This document shows, one piece after another, positions 7,412 through 15,699 of a DNA stretch of 55,428 nt; position 1 is the stretch's first letter; each line of letters begins with the position of its first letter. Under the pieces are notes generated by a model, which saw only the letters and a list, made by a program, of their open reading frames with translations, was not told the origin of the DNA and did no database searches. Made by a program: the position numbers and the translations under genes. The DNA comes from Clostridiales bacterium. Lineage in GTDB: Bacteria > Bacillota > Clostridia > Christensenellales > CAG-138. The DNA is taken from assembly GCA_004558825.1 (NCBI GenBank), contig SFDB01000009.1, positions 1 to 55,428 of the forward strand. The letters are read 5' to 3'.

Positions 7412-7485
7412 CAATATGTTAAATCATTTTGTCATACTGTGCTTTTTTTCGCATAGAGACGCCTTCGCAAAATTACTTTCTCCCG

Positions 7486-7515
7486 TTTTGTAGCATTTTG
7501 TAGCATTTTGTAGCA
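7486..7515. repeat. Three tandem copies of a 10-bp unit
   Basis: TTTTGTAGCA occurs three times in a row without change, and a fourth unit begins (TTTTATAAC). It lies in the divergent intergenic region, just upstream of the promoter of the small ORF at 7611. It could be replication slippage or repeated protein-binding sites. Confidence 0.6.
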
Positions 7516-7539
7516 TTTTATAACTTTAACTCATTATTG

Positions 7540-7567
7540 TTGACTTTATGAAAAAACGCGCCATAAT
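7540..7567 (+). promoter_or_regulatory. Predicted promoter of the 88-residue ORF
   Basis: TTGACT (7540-7545) and CATAAT (7562-7567) have a 16-base spacer and lie 43 bases before the ATG at 7611. Confidence 0.5.
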
Positions 7568-7610
7568 GAATATATCGTTATACTCTCTTGCTTTTTTGAG
7601 GTGATGGGAT

Positions 7611-7877
7611 ATGGAGATTCAGCTTATGAGTAACAACGAGATTCCGCCCGGAATTAAATCTGTATATGCTGTTTTGCAATATTCAAGCAATCCCGCCGAT
7701 GGTGAGCTTCATCTATCATCCGCTTTCACGGATAAGCAGTCAGCCGTAAAGCGCCTTTGCCATTCGCGATTCGGCGGCGCTGTTACTGTTTACAGATGGG
7801 ACTTCTCGAGAAGAACTTATATCGACATTGCAAAAGCAGAATGTGATTATGTTTGTTTTGTTCCAAGACGGCATTGA
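7611..7877 (+). CDS. Small hypothetical protein
   Basis: An 88-residue ORF starts at ATG 7611 behind GAGGTGATGGG, a good ribosome binding site, and has its own promoter. The product is soluble, with no signal peptide or membrane segment: an N-terminal stretch GIKSVYAVLQYSSNPADGEL, then AFTDKQSAVKRLCHSRFGGA, and an aromatic C-terminal part. I recognise no family. It is 101 bases upstream of ptb in the same direction, but ptb has a candidate promoter of its own. A real gene is likely; the function is unknown. Confidence 0.6.
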   Translation: MEIQLMSNNEIPPGIKSVYAVLQYSSNPADGELHLSSAFTDKQSAVKRLCHSRFGGAVTVYRWDFSRRTYIDIAKAECDYVCFVPRRH

Positions 7878-7918
7878 TACACTTTAGCGCAATATATGAT
7901 ATCGATGGACTTGCTCTA

Positions 7919-7948
7919 TTGAATCGCCGGCCAATAAAGAGTTATTAT
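7919..7948 (+). promoter_or_regulatory. Candidate promoter of ptb-buk
   Basis: TTGAAT (7919-7924) and TATTAT (7943-7948) with an 18-base spacer lie about 30 bases before the ptb start. The match to consensus is moderate. Confidence 0.4.
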
Positions 7949-7978
7949 ATGTAGGAAAACTATTGGCGAGGTGATATT

Positions 7979-8875
7979 ATGCCGATTAAAAACTTTGATG
8001 AATTGATAGCTAAGGTGAAGGGCGGTCCTAAGAAGACCGTTGCGCTTGTTCAGGCAAACGACGAACATGCTTTGCAGGCTGTTATAGCGGCAAAGGACAT
8101 TGTAAACGCCGTGCTCGTCGGCGACGAAGATAAGATTTCCGCAGTGCTCAGAGAGCTCGGAGAGAATCCTGCCGATTTCAACATCGTATCCGTTCCCGAG
8201 GGAATGCATCCGAGCGTAAAGGCTGCGCAGCTTATCCACGAGGGAAAAGCCGACTTCCTTATGAAGGGCAAAATTATGACGGGCGACCTGCTAAAGGGCG
8301 TTCTTTCTCCCGAAGCCGATATGAAGACCGGAAACCTTATGAGCCATATTATCATTGCGGAAGTTCCCGGATATCATAAGCTCCTCTGCGTAACGGACGG
8401 CGGTATGTGTACATATCCCGATCTTGAGAAGAAAAAGGCCATCGTACAGAACGCCGCCACGTTCTTCCACAATCTCGGCTACGACAAGGTTAACGTCGCC
8501 GCGCTTTGCGCCATCGAGACGGTTAACCCCAAGATGCCCGAAACGGTTCATGCGGCTGAACTCAAGCGCATGAGCCTTGACGGCGAACTTGCGAATTGCT
8601 ACGTTGAAGGCCCGATATCATACGACCTTGCGATGGTTCCCGAAATAGCGGAAATTAAGGGCTTCGACTGCCCCTGCGCAGGCGACTTTGACATCATGCT
8701 TGCTCCCGAAATAGTCGTCGGAAACGTGCTCGGCAAGTGCCTCGTCTATACATGCGGCGGCCGCATGGCGGGTCTCGTGCTCGGCTGTAAAGTGCCGATA
8801 GTGTTGACGTCGCGCGGTTCTTCCGCAGACGAAAAATATTATTCGCTTGCGCTTGGCGCAGGATGCTGCAAGTAA
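7979..8875 (+). CDS. ptb: Phosphate butyryltransferase
   Basis: The 298-residue enzyme transfers butyryl (or a similar acyl group) from CoA to phosphate in the cytoplasm. It belongs to the phosphate acetyl/butyryltransferase family; recognisable parts are DFLMKGKIMTGDLLKGVL, TDGGMCTYPDLEKKKAIVQN and YDLAMVPEIAEIKG. Length matches Ptb rather than the ~330-residue Pta. GAGGTGAT precedes the ATG. The kinase gene begins 10 bases after its stop, so the two form a classical Ptb-Buk pair making butyrate and ATP from butyryl-CoA. Branched-chain acyl substrates are an alternative. Confidence 0.93.
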   Translation: MPIKNFDELIAKVKGGPKKTVALVQANDEHALQAVIAAKDIVNAVLVGDEDKISAVLRELGENPADFNIVSVPEGMHPSVKAAQLIHEGKADFLMKGKIMTGDLLKGVLSPEADMKTGNLMSHIIIAEVPGYHKLLCVTDGGMCTYPDLEKKKAIVQNAATFFHNLGYDKVNVAALCAIETVNPKMPETVHAAELKRMSLDGELANCYVEGPISYDLAMVPEIAEIKGFDCPCAGDFDIMLAPEIVVGNVLGKCLVYTCGGRMAGLVLGCKVPIVLTSRGSSADEKYYSLALGAGCCK

Positions 8876-8885
8876 GGCGGGCAGC

Positions 8886-9962
8886 ATGACGCAAACCATT
8901 CTTGTTATAAACCCCGGCTCAACCTCTACAAAGGTCGCCGTCTTTGAGGATAAGAACCTTCTGTTTTCCGAGTCGGTCGCTCACAGCGAAGAGGAGCTCC
9001 GCCAATTCTCATGGGTGATGGATCAGCTCGATTTTCGCACCAAGCGTGTTGACGAGATCCTTGCACGTCACAATTTTGACATGTCGCGCCTTACATGCGT
9101 CATGTCGCGCGGCGGCATGGTTCCTCCGTGCGCTTCGGGTGCATACCGCATAACGCCGGACATGCTCAAGTATGTCTATGCGCAGACTATCGACACCCAT
9201 ATATCGAACGTAGGCTGCGCCATTGCCGACGCGATTGCGCAGCGCACGGGCATACCCGCTTTTATATACGACCCGGTGACGGTCGATGAACTTTCCCCCA
9301 TAGCGCGCATAACGGGCTTTCCCGAGCTGCCGAAGGTGAGCCGCGGACACGCGCTTAATACGCACGCCATGGCACACCGCTGCGCTGAGGAAATACTCCA
9401 TAAGCCGATAAGTGAATGCACATTTATTGTGCAGCATTTGGGCGGCGGAACGAGCGTGTGGCTTATTCACAAGGGCTATTCCATCGACATGTATTCAGAC
9501 GACGACGCGGGCTTTGCTCCCGAGCGCTGCGGCAAACTGCAGGCCATGGATTTCGCGAAGCTTTGCTATAGCGGCAAATACACGCTTAAGGAAATGACGC
9601 GCATGATTCGCGGGAATTCGGGCCTTCGCGCTCATCTCGGAACGAGTGACGCGCGTGAAGTCGAGCGTATGATCGAAAACGGCGATGAACATGCAAAGCT
9701 TATATATGAAGCTTTTGCCTACGGAGTTGCAAAGGGTATAGGCGACCTTGCTACGGTTGTAAACGGCAAGGTTGACAGAATAATCCTCACGGGCGGAGTA
9801 TCTTATTCGAAGATGCTTACCGATTGGATACGTGAGCGCGTCGAATGGATAGCGCCTGTTGAAATAATGCCGGGCGAGCATGAGATGGAAGCGCTTGCCG
9901 AGGGCGGCTTGCGAATAATGAACGGCGAAGAAGAGGCACACGACTTCGTCTGGAAGAGCTAA
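8886..9962 (+). CDS. buk: Butyrate kinase
   Basis: The 358-residue kinase converts butyryl phosphate and ADP to butyrate and ATP. The acetokinase-family phosphate motif INPGSTSTKVAVF lies near the N-terminus. VQHLGGGTSVWLIHKGYSID, with the GGG loop, and the C-terminal RIILTGGVSYSKML also match. The start is ATG 8886 behind AAGGCGGG; an upstream ATG at 8847 lies inside ptb and has no ribosome binding site. It is co-transcribed with ptb and followed by a strong terminator at 9981. Confidence 0.93.
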   Translation: MTQTILVINPGSTSTKVAVFEDKNLLFSESVAHSEEELRQFSWVMDQLDFRTKRVDEILARHNFDMSRLTCVMSRGGMVPPCASGAYRITPDMLKYVYAQTIDTHISNVGCAIADAIAQRTGIPAFIYDPVTVDELSPIARITGFPELPKVSRGHALNTHAMAHRCAEEILHKPISECTFIVQHLGGGTSVWLIHKGYSIDMYSDDDAGFAPERCGKLQAMDFAKLCYSGKYTLKEMTRMIRGNSGLRAHLGTSDAREVERMIENGDEHAKLIYEAFAYGVAKGIGDLATVVNGKVDRIILTGGVSYSKMLTDWIRERVEWIAPVEIMPGEHEMEALAEGGLRIMNGEEEAHDFVWKS

Positions 9963-9980
9963 CCGCCATATTTTAACAGC

Positions 9981-10026
9981 AAGAGCCGATAAAACGTCCT
10001 ATCGGGCGAAACGGCTCTTTTATTTT
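9981..10026 (+). terminator. Rho-independent terminator of ptb-buk
   Basis: AAGAGCCG (9981-9988) pairs with CGGCTCTT (10012-10019), with a second short pairing in the loop, followed by TTATTTTTC. The rest of the 9963-10284 gap is AT-rich and holds only the candidate sigK promoter. Confidence 0.8.
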
Positions 10027-10232
10027 TCAAAAAATGGTCTTAAAACCATAAAACATAGACGCAAAAATCTACCCAATATCGTGTACATAATAATATAGCG
10101 TGACCGAATATACCTGAACCCGTTAAATGTATAAGGTTTCATACGGCTGACTTGCACTTCGAATACTCATATTAATACCGCTAACACCTAAACAGCGCCC
10201 GCCATAGAATGTTTGGGAGTTTCATCGCTAAA

Positions 10233-10261
10233 GCATATGCAATAATTCCATATCATACTTT
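10233..10261 (+). promoter_or_regulatory. Candidate sigma-E-type promoter of sigK
   Basis: GCATATG (10233-10239) and CATACTTT (10254-10261), 14 bases apart, resemble the mother-cell sigma-E consensus (KMATATT and CATACA-T). sigK is a known sigma-E target in spore formers, and the site is 24 bases before the start codon. This is a consensus match by eye only. Confidence 0.4.
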
Positions 10262-10284
10262 TTAGCAAACGGAGGGTGTGAAAT

Positions 10285-10995
10285 ATGTATGAAATACTTT
10301 TAACGCTTGCGCGTGGACTGCTGTTTTTCGCAGGATATGTGAACAGTCCAGGAACATTTCCCGAGCCGCTTCCGATTGAGGAAGAAACAGAAGCGATTCT
10401 GAAGGCTGCCAAAGGGGATATTGAAGCGCGAAATAAGCTTGTAGAGCACAATTTACGCCTTGTCGCGCATATTGCCAAAAAATATGCGTCGAATGGACGC
10501 GAACAGGACGATCTCATATCGATAGGCACGATAGGTCTTATCAAAGGCGTAACGACTTACAATCCGCAGAAAGGGTTTTCGCTTGCCACTTATGCTTCGA
10601 AATGTATAGATAATGAAATACTCATGTCCATACGCGCTGAAAAAAAGATGGCCAACGAGATATCGCTAAATGAACCGATGGGATGCGACAAGGACGGCAA
10701 CGAGATATCTGTAGGCGACAGGCTCGGATCTGAACCTGACGCAATACACGATGAGGTTGCGCTGAAAATGGCTTCAGAGGGCATACGCGAACTGATACGG
10801 GAAACGCTCACCGATAGGGAAAGGAACGTCATAGAGCTTCGTTATGGACTTATCGGAGCATCGTCAATGCCGCAGAGGGAAGTCGCAAAGCTGCTTGGAA
10901 TATCACGCTCGTATGTATCACGCATAGAAACAAAAGCGATAGATAAGCTTCGTGCGATAATGCGCGACAGCGAGATAAGCGTAAAAAGCGATTAG
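10285..10995 (+). CDS. sigK: RNA polymerase sigma-K factor, pro-form, uninterrupted
   Basis: The 236-residue late mother-cell sigma factor has region 2 as NLRLVAHIAKKY followed by DLISIGTIGLIKG and TYASKCIDNEILM. Region 4 is LTDRERNVIELRYGL with helix-turn-helix QREVAKLLGISRSYVSRIE. These match sigma-K rather than sigma-E, F or G. Residues 1-18 are hydrophobic (MYEILLTLARGLLFFAGY), as in the pro-sequence that anchors inactive pro-sigma-K and is cut by SpoIVFB. The gene is intact, with no skin-type insertion. GGAGGGTGTG precedes the ATG. It would control late coat genes such as the cotJ operon here. Confidence 0.92.
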   Translation: MYEILLTLARGLLFFAGYVNSPGTFPEPLPIEEETEAILKAAKGDIEARNKLVEHNLRLVAHIAKKYASNGREQDDLISIGTIGLIKGVTTYNPQKGFSLATYASKCIDNEILMSIRAEKKMANEISLNEPMGCDKDGNEISVGDRLGSEPDAIHDEVALKMASEGIRELIRETLTDRERNVIELRYGLIGASSMPQREVAKLLGISRSYVSRIETKAIDKLRAIMRDSEISVKSD

Positions 10996-11069
10996 AAAAG
11001 GTTCTTTTCCTAACTCCGTGAAAGTATGGCAAACTAAGCGATGAGAGGTGCGATACGGAACAGATGCTG

Positions 11070-11098
11070 TTGACAATTGAACAAATGCTGAATATAAT
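11070..11098 (+). promoter_or_regulatory. Consensus sigma-A promoter of rsgA
   Basis: TTGACA (11070-11075) and TATAAT (11093-11098) match the consensus fully with the ideal 17-base spacer. It lies 57 bases before the TTG start of rsgA and is one of the strongest predicted promoters in the window. Confidence 0.8.
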
Positions 11099-11154
11099 CA
11101 CTGATGAGTGCCCACGGAAGTGCGGCGCGATGAATTAACACGGAGAAACGAGAC

Positions 11155-12201
11155 TTGAGCGATATTTTTTTCCCACAGCGTTATAAAGAACTGGCTGCTG
11201 AATATGACGGCATGACGCTTTGCCGTGTCGTGCTTCAGGAAAAGGGGATGTATCGCGTTGCAGGTGAATTCGGCGAGCGCCGGGCAAGCGTGTCGGGAAA
11301 GCTCCGCTATAGTGCCGTAACGCCTTCCGATTATCCTGCCGTCGGCGATTATGTTATGGCAAGCGATGATGGCGGTATGGCAGTTATACGGCATGTGCTG
11401 CCGCGAAAGAGCGTATTCATACGAAAAGCGGCAGGAAGAGTTATGGTTGGGCAGGTCGTAGCGGCGAACGTCGATACGCTTTTCCTTTGCATGGCTCTCA
11501 ACAACGATTTCAGCATACGCCGTTTGGAACGATACATGGCCGTTGCACACGAAAGCGGAGCGGAGCCCGTTGTTGTGCTCACAAAAGCTGACCTTTGCGA
11601 TACGCTCGACGATATGATGGCAAAGGTGCGCGACGTTGCGGCAGGCGCAGATATTGTTGTGACATGTGCGTTCGAAGAAAATGGCTATGCCTGCATTGCT
11701 CCGTACATAAGCGCAGGAAAGACGGTAGCATTTGTCGGTTCATCAGGAGTTGGAAAGTCGACGCTTATAAACCGCCTTCTTGGAGAGGACAGGCTTGGTA
11801 CCGGCGGACTGCGCAACGACGATAAGGGACGCCACACCACTACGCATCGGGAGCTTTTGCAGCTTGAGAACGGAGCCACGGTCATAGATACGCCCGGCAT
11901 GCGCGAACTCGGCATGTGGGGAACCGACGAGGGCATACAGGCGGCATTTGCCGATATAGAGGAGCTTGCGTCGAAATGCCGTTTCAACAACTGTACACAC
12001 GGAAATGAACCGGGATGTGCTGTTCGCTCCGCACTCGAATCGGGAGAGCTTTCGCCGGAACGCTGGCAATCGTACCGCAAACTTGCGGCGGAAAATGCAC
12101 GCGTAAAAGACATGGGAAGCATTATTGCGGCAAAGGAAAAGAAGTTTAATGAGATATCAAGGATAAACAAGGCAAACAGAAACGGCGGGAGGGCAAAATA
12201 G
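11155..12201 (+). CDS. rsgA: Ribosome small-subunit-dependent GTPase A
   Basis: The 348-residue circularly permuted GTPase releases assembly factors from the late 30S subunit. An N-terminal OB-fold precedes the G motifs in permuted order: TKADL (G4), then GSSGVGKST (G1), GRHTTTHREL (G2 region) and DTPGM (G3). The C-terminal zinc site follows as CRFNNCTHGNEPGC. The start is TTG 11155 with CGGAG about 9 bases upstream. It has its own strong promoter. Confidence 0.95.
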   Translation: MSDIFFPQRYKELAAEYDGMTLCRVVLQEKGMYRVAGEFGERRASVSGKLRYSAVTPSDYPAVGDYVMASDDGGMAVIRHVLPRKSVFIRKAAGRVMVGQVVAANVDTLFLCMALNNDFSIRRLERYMAVAHESGAEPVVVLTKADLCDTLDDMMAKVRDVAAGADIVVTCAFEENGYACIAPYISAGKTVAFVGSSGVGKSTLINRLLGEDRLGTGGLRNDDKGRHTTTHRELLQLENGATVIDTPGMRELGMWGTDEGIQAAFADIEELASKCRFNNCTHGNEPGCAVRSALESGELSPERWQSYRKLAAENARVKDMGSIIAAKEKKFNEISRINKANRNGGRAK

Positions 12202-12365
12202 ACTGAAGCGATATGCGGCACGCGATAGAGGAGACCGAAAACAAATACAATTTTGAGCACGCATATAGTTTTATAATTAGAAAATAGCTTAGACTGCGCT
12301 CATGCTCAACATGAGGGTTATGCGTATCGTGCAAACAAAACTACATAATATATTATAATATACGA

Positions 12366-12394
12366 TTGACAACCTCTGGAAATAAGGATAGCAT
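12366..12394 (+). promoter_or_regulatory. Candidate promoter of the two-repeat lipoprotein gene
   Basis: TTGACA (12366-12371) and TAGCAT (12389-12394) are 17 bases apart. The -10 box is weak, and a long leader of about 75 bases would follow. Confidence 0.45.
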
Positions 12395-12468
12395 ATTATT
12401 AATAATTGCATAAACAAATTACTCACAGTATTCCTATTTCCAAATAAAGAAAGGTGGGTGCAAACGAA

Positions 12469-13851
12469 TTGAAACGTATATTCAGAGCTTTTATGTCATG
12501 CGTATCCTTAGCGGCACTGATTTTCACAATGTGCGGATGCGACAGATTAGCGGCGGATAATGATACGTTGCATGTGAACGAAGAGACAACGACTGCTCGG
12601 CCCGATAATGACGAAGCCGGCAAAACAGACTTAAAGGAAGCATATGAAAAAACTAAAGGCGATAATGCGAAAATAGAATTTATCCTGCGGTATTTTTCGG
12701 CATTCGGATTTACCGTTTCCGACTCGCAGGCGATTGAGGATTCGCTTGCGGCAGCAATCAAAAGCGGCAAAAGCATAGAATCAGAAACTGCGATGATAGT
12801 CGGCGTTGAGCATGACGACGAGGGAGACAAGGTGTCGTTCCTGCGCGCACCGCTGGCAAGCAGGCTATGCGGCTATTCTAACTCGACAGAGCCCTGGCCC
12901 GAGCATTTCATGGACTATTACTGCGTATCGGGAGACGTTGAAGCGTTACGCATGTCAGACAGCACTCTGCTTTATCTGAACGGCTTCGGGGTGTTCGATG
13001 CAGCGTTAGAGACATCCCCCGTATTTCTTCGCGTCGGGGAAGATTCCCCTGACGCGTTTGCAAAATATATCCAAGCCGATCTTGAACGCAGCGCGTCAAA
13101 GTGGAAGCTTGCCGGCTACCCCGGCAGCGTGTATACCGCATATTTTTGCGGCGATGAAGTGATTGCGCTCATGCAGGGTTATGACGTTATTAACAGCGAT
13201 GAAGCTATATCGGTTTACTTTGGACCGTCGTGGAACAGGTGGAATGCTGATGCGGTTAACAGCTTAAACGCGTCTAACAAGGCGATTGAGGGTGAAACGA
13301 ACGGCTTAACGCTAACGCCGCAGGAAGGACTCGAGAAGCTCTCCAAATATCTCAATAGCAGTTTTGGAATCAATGTGGTTAAGACGAATGAAAACAGCGA
13401 GTTTTTCAGACCATTTGAGCATGCTGTCAAATATGGTGGCGGAGCGCCTGTCGAAACGCGTCTCGTGCTGATAACGGCTGTCGAGGATGAAACGGGGCTT
13501 TCTAAGGACGAGCGCCAAGGCGACGTCCCCGTAAAGATTAGCGTGCTGTTTGTCGATGCAAAGCAAAAAAGCGACGGCAGCATCGAGTATACGGTCGACT
13601 CAAAGGTGCATGTGTTCAAGGCGCGGCAGAATGTTTCTGTGTGGCTCAATGGATATGGTATAAGCGAAAAGCCGTATCTCGTGGATCTTGACAACAGCGC
13701 GGCGAGCCGTCTTAAACCGTATATTGAATATGACCTTAACAGGGGCATACCCGGTAAAAAGAGCATAGGAACTCCATGGTGTGTGTATCGCGCGTACTTC
13801 TGCGGAGACCTCATGGTAGCGCTTTTCCAACAAGGCGATATGACAAAGTAA
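12469..13851 (+). CDS. Putative lipoprotein with two related C-terminal units
   Basis: TTG 12469 is the preferred start because AAAGGTGGG lies about 10 bases upstream; GTG 12454 in the same frame is the alternative. The ~460-residue product opens with a signal peptide (LKRIFRAFMSCVSLAALIF) and a weak lipobox ending MCGC. A Thr/Asp-rich linker follows. Two segments are related. Residues ~169-239 (YLNGFGVF, DLERSASKW, VYTAYFCGDEVIALMQGYD) match ~391-457 (WLNGYGIS, DLNRGIPGK, VYRAYFCGDLMVALFQQGD), so the exported part is an internal duplication. I recognise no named domain. A terminator shared with the convergent hflX follows. Confidence 0.7.
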   Translation: MKRIFRAFMSCVSLAALIFTMCGCDRLAADNDTLHVNEETTTARPDNDEAGKTDLKEAYEKTKGDNAKIEFILRYFSAFGFTVSDSQAIEDSLAAAIKSGKSIESETAMIVGVEHDDEGDKVSFLRAPLASRLCGYSNSTEPWPEHFMDYYCVSGDVEALRMSDSTLLYLNGFGVFDAALETSPVFLRVGEDSPDAFAKYIQADLERSASKWKLAGYPGSVYTAYFCGDEVIALMQGYDVINSDEAISVYFGPSWNRWNADAVNSLNASNKAIEGETNGLTLTPQEGLEKLSKYLNSSFGINVVKTNENSEFFRPFEHAVKYGGGAPVETRLVLITAVEDETGLSKDERQGDVPVKISVLFVDAKQKSDGSIEYTVDSKVHVFKARQNVSVWLNGYGISEKPYLVDLDNSAASRLKPYIEYDLNRGIPGKKSIGTPWCVYRAYFCGDLMVALFQQGDMTK

Positions 13852-13876
13852 ATCGAAACACCGGCCAAAACATAAA

Positions 13877-13914
13877 AAGCAGGGAGCGGTGAGCGCTCTC
13901 TGCTTATGTTTTTT
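13877..13914. terminator. Bidirectional terminator between the lipoprotein gene and hflX
   Basis: AAGCAGGGAGCG and CGCTCTCTGCTT form a long stem around a short loop, with flanking ATAA/TTAT pairing, then TATGTTTTTT on the plus side and an A-rich arm that gives T-rich sequence on the minus side. Confidence 0.8.
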
Positions 13915-13920
13915 AAGAGA

Positions 13921-15699
13921 CTATATTTTATAGCTGTCTATCTGCTTTTTTACGCGCCACACGGCATCCTGCGAAAAAGACGCTTTTACGAACGTACCAT
14001 CCTGTTCGTGACGTTCTTCGATTATTGTACCCTGTTCACGCACGGCGTTAATAGCGTCATAGCTCGAATACGGTATCATCAGCTCGAAGGTCACAGTACT
14101 CTTATCGAGAACGGCGATTATGCTGTTTTTGAGACTATCGAGTCCTGTACCGTTGAGCGCGCTTATGCTCACGTCGTTATCCTTCATACGGGGAGATGAA
14201 GCGTCCGCCTTATCGAGTTTGTTGTAGACATTTATGCGCGGAGTGTCGCCCGCTCCGAGCGAGCAGAGTACGTCCGCGACAACGCGCATTTGCGTCTCGT
14301 AGTACGGCGATGACGCGTCAACGACGTGGAGTATTATGTCAGCATTTGATACCTCTTCGAGCGTTGAATGAAATGCGTTCACTATATCATGGGGCAATTT
14401 GTTTATGAAGCCGACTGTATCGGAGAAAAGAATTTCGCGCCCGCCTTCGAGCTCGACCTGACGCACGACGGGGTCGAGAGTAGCAAAAAGCTTATCCTCT
14501 GCAAGTACGTCGGCGCCTGACAGCGCGTTTAGGAGCGTACTTTTGCCGGCATTTGTATAACCTACGAGTGCAATAAGCGGTATCGGGTTTTTTTCACGGC
14601 GTGTGCGCCTGAGCTCGCGCTGCTTTTCTATGTCGGAAAGCTCCTGCTCTAACTCGTATATTCTTCGGCGTATGCGCCTCCTGTCGATTTCAAGCTTTTT
14701 TTCGCCGGGACCGCGCGTGCCTATGCCGCCGCCCTGACGCGTGAGCGCAGCGCCTTGACCGAGGAGACGCGGCAGTCTGTATTTGAGCTGCGCAAGCTCG
14801 ACCTGAAGCTTACCTTCGCGCGACTGGGCGCGAGAAGCGAATATATCGAGTATAAGGGTTGTTCTATCGATAACGCTTACGCCAACGGCGTCTTCGATGT
14901 TTTTTAGCTGTATCGCGCTTAGCTCGTCATCAAATATGAAGAGATCGGCTTCGAGCTCGCACCCCATGAGCGAAAGCTCGTCCAGCTTGCCGCTTCCTAT
15001 GTACGAAGCGTTATCTATCTGCCTGCGCCGCTGAAGACTGCGGCCTACAACCTCTGCACCGGCGGTTTTTGCAAGCTCCGCAAGCTCGTCCATTGTGTCA
15101 TAGCTCTCCGTGTTTTCAATGCCGACGAGTATAGCGCGTTCGGGGTGCGCTTCGTAGACATCGCTCGTAGTGGATTTAAGCCTTTCATCTGCCGCGTATA
15201 TTTCGTCTATGAGCTGTTTGTGGGGCAGCTTGAGCGGACGCATGGGTCCATAGACGAGTACACCGCGTTCGGTGTCGGATAGCTCTCCGACATACGCAGC
15301 GTACATTGATGTTGGCGTGCCATCCTTTACGCCGAGCGCAGCCATGCTGTCCAGACGCATACTTCTGAGGGTTCCAAGGTCGACGCCGGAAAGCCTTCCG
15401 TCGCCGTTGGGGTGCGTATGAATACATCTTACGCCGCAAAGTCTGTCGATGTTTCTGACGAGGCGCATTCCCGGAAGGCTGACTTTGCCCGCGTCGCCGA
15501 CGGAGACGTCCACAACACGCCCGTCGCGCGATATAAACACCGATATTTCGCGTGAAAGTATGCCTGTGAACTCTGAAAGCGATGCGATTAGCTCGGCGGA
15601 TATGAATTCATACGCTGCCGAATGCATGTCGTACATGGATTCCATACGCTCGAGCAGAGTCTGCTTAATTCCCTGTATATTTCCGTTTATTTTTGTCAT
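13921..15699 (-). CDS. hflX: HflX GTPase with an N-terminal JAMM-like domain
   Basis: The 592-residue product is longer than the usual ~420-residue HflX. Residues ~185-592 are ordinary HflX: ERAILVGIE, a glycine-rich stretch TRQGGGIGTRGPGEKKLE, then GYTNAGKSTLLNAL (G1), DTVGFI (G3) and NKLD (G4). HflX GTPases bind 50S subunits and split stalled or hibernating ribosomes. Residues 1-~165 are extra and contain H94, H96, S104 and D107 in the exact spacing of the JAMM metalloprotease motif (HxH-x7-S-x2-D), with E51 and E43 as candidate glutamates. It starts directly at the upstream symporter stop (TAAATG), so the two are translationally coupled. Confidence 0.9.
   Translation of the reverse strand: MTKINGNIQGIKQTLLERMESMYDMHSAAYEFISAELIASLSEFTGILSREISVFISRDGRVVDVSVGDAGKVSLPGMRLVRNIDRLCGVRCIHTHPNGDGRLSGVDLGTLRSMRLDSMAALGVKDGTPTSMYAAYVGELSDTERGVLVYGPMRPLKLPHKQLIDEIYAADERLKSTTSDVYEAHPERAILVGIENTESYDTMDELAELAKTAGAEVVGRSLQRRRQIDNASYIGSGKLDELSLMGCELEADLFIFDDELSAIQLKNIEDAVGVSVIDRTTLILDIFASRAQSREGKLQVELAQLKYRLPRLLGQGAALTRQGGGIGTRGPGEKKLEIDRRRIRRRIYELEQELSDIEKQRELRRTRREKNPIPLIALVGYTNAGKSTLLNALSGADVLAEDKLFATLDPVVRQVELEGGREILFSDTVGFINKLPHDIVNAFHSTLEEVSNADIILHVVDASSPYYETQMRVVADVLCSLGAGDTPRINVYNKLDKADASSPRMKDNDVSISALNGTGLDSLKNSIIAVLDKSTVTFELMIPYSSYDAINAVREQGTIIEERHEQDGTFVKASFSQDAVWRVKKQIDSYKI

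Noticed and set aside
7486..7515. CRISPR array
   Set aside because: Only three 10-base tandem copies with no spacers; too short and unspaced.
10285..10995. Skin-type element interrupting sigK
   Set aside because: The reading frame is continuous through regions 2 and 4.
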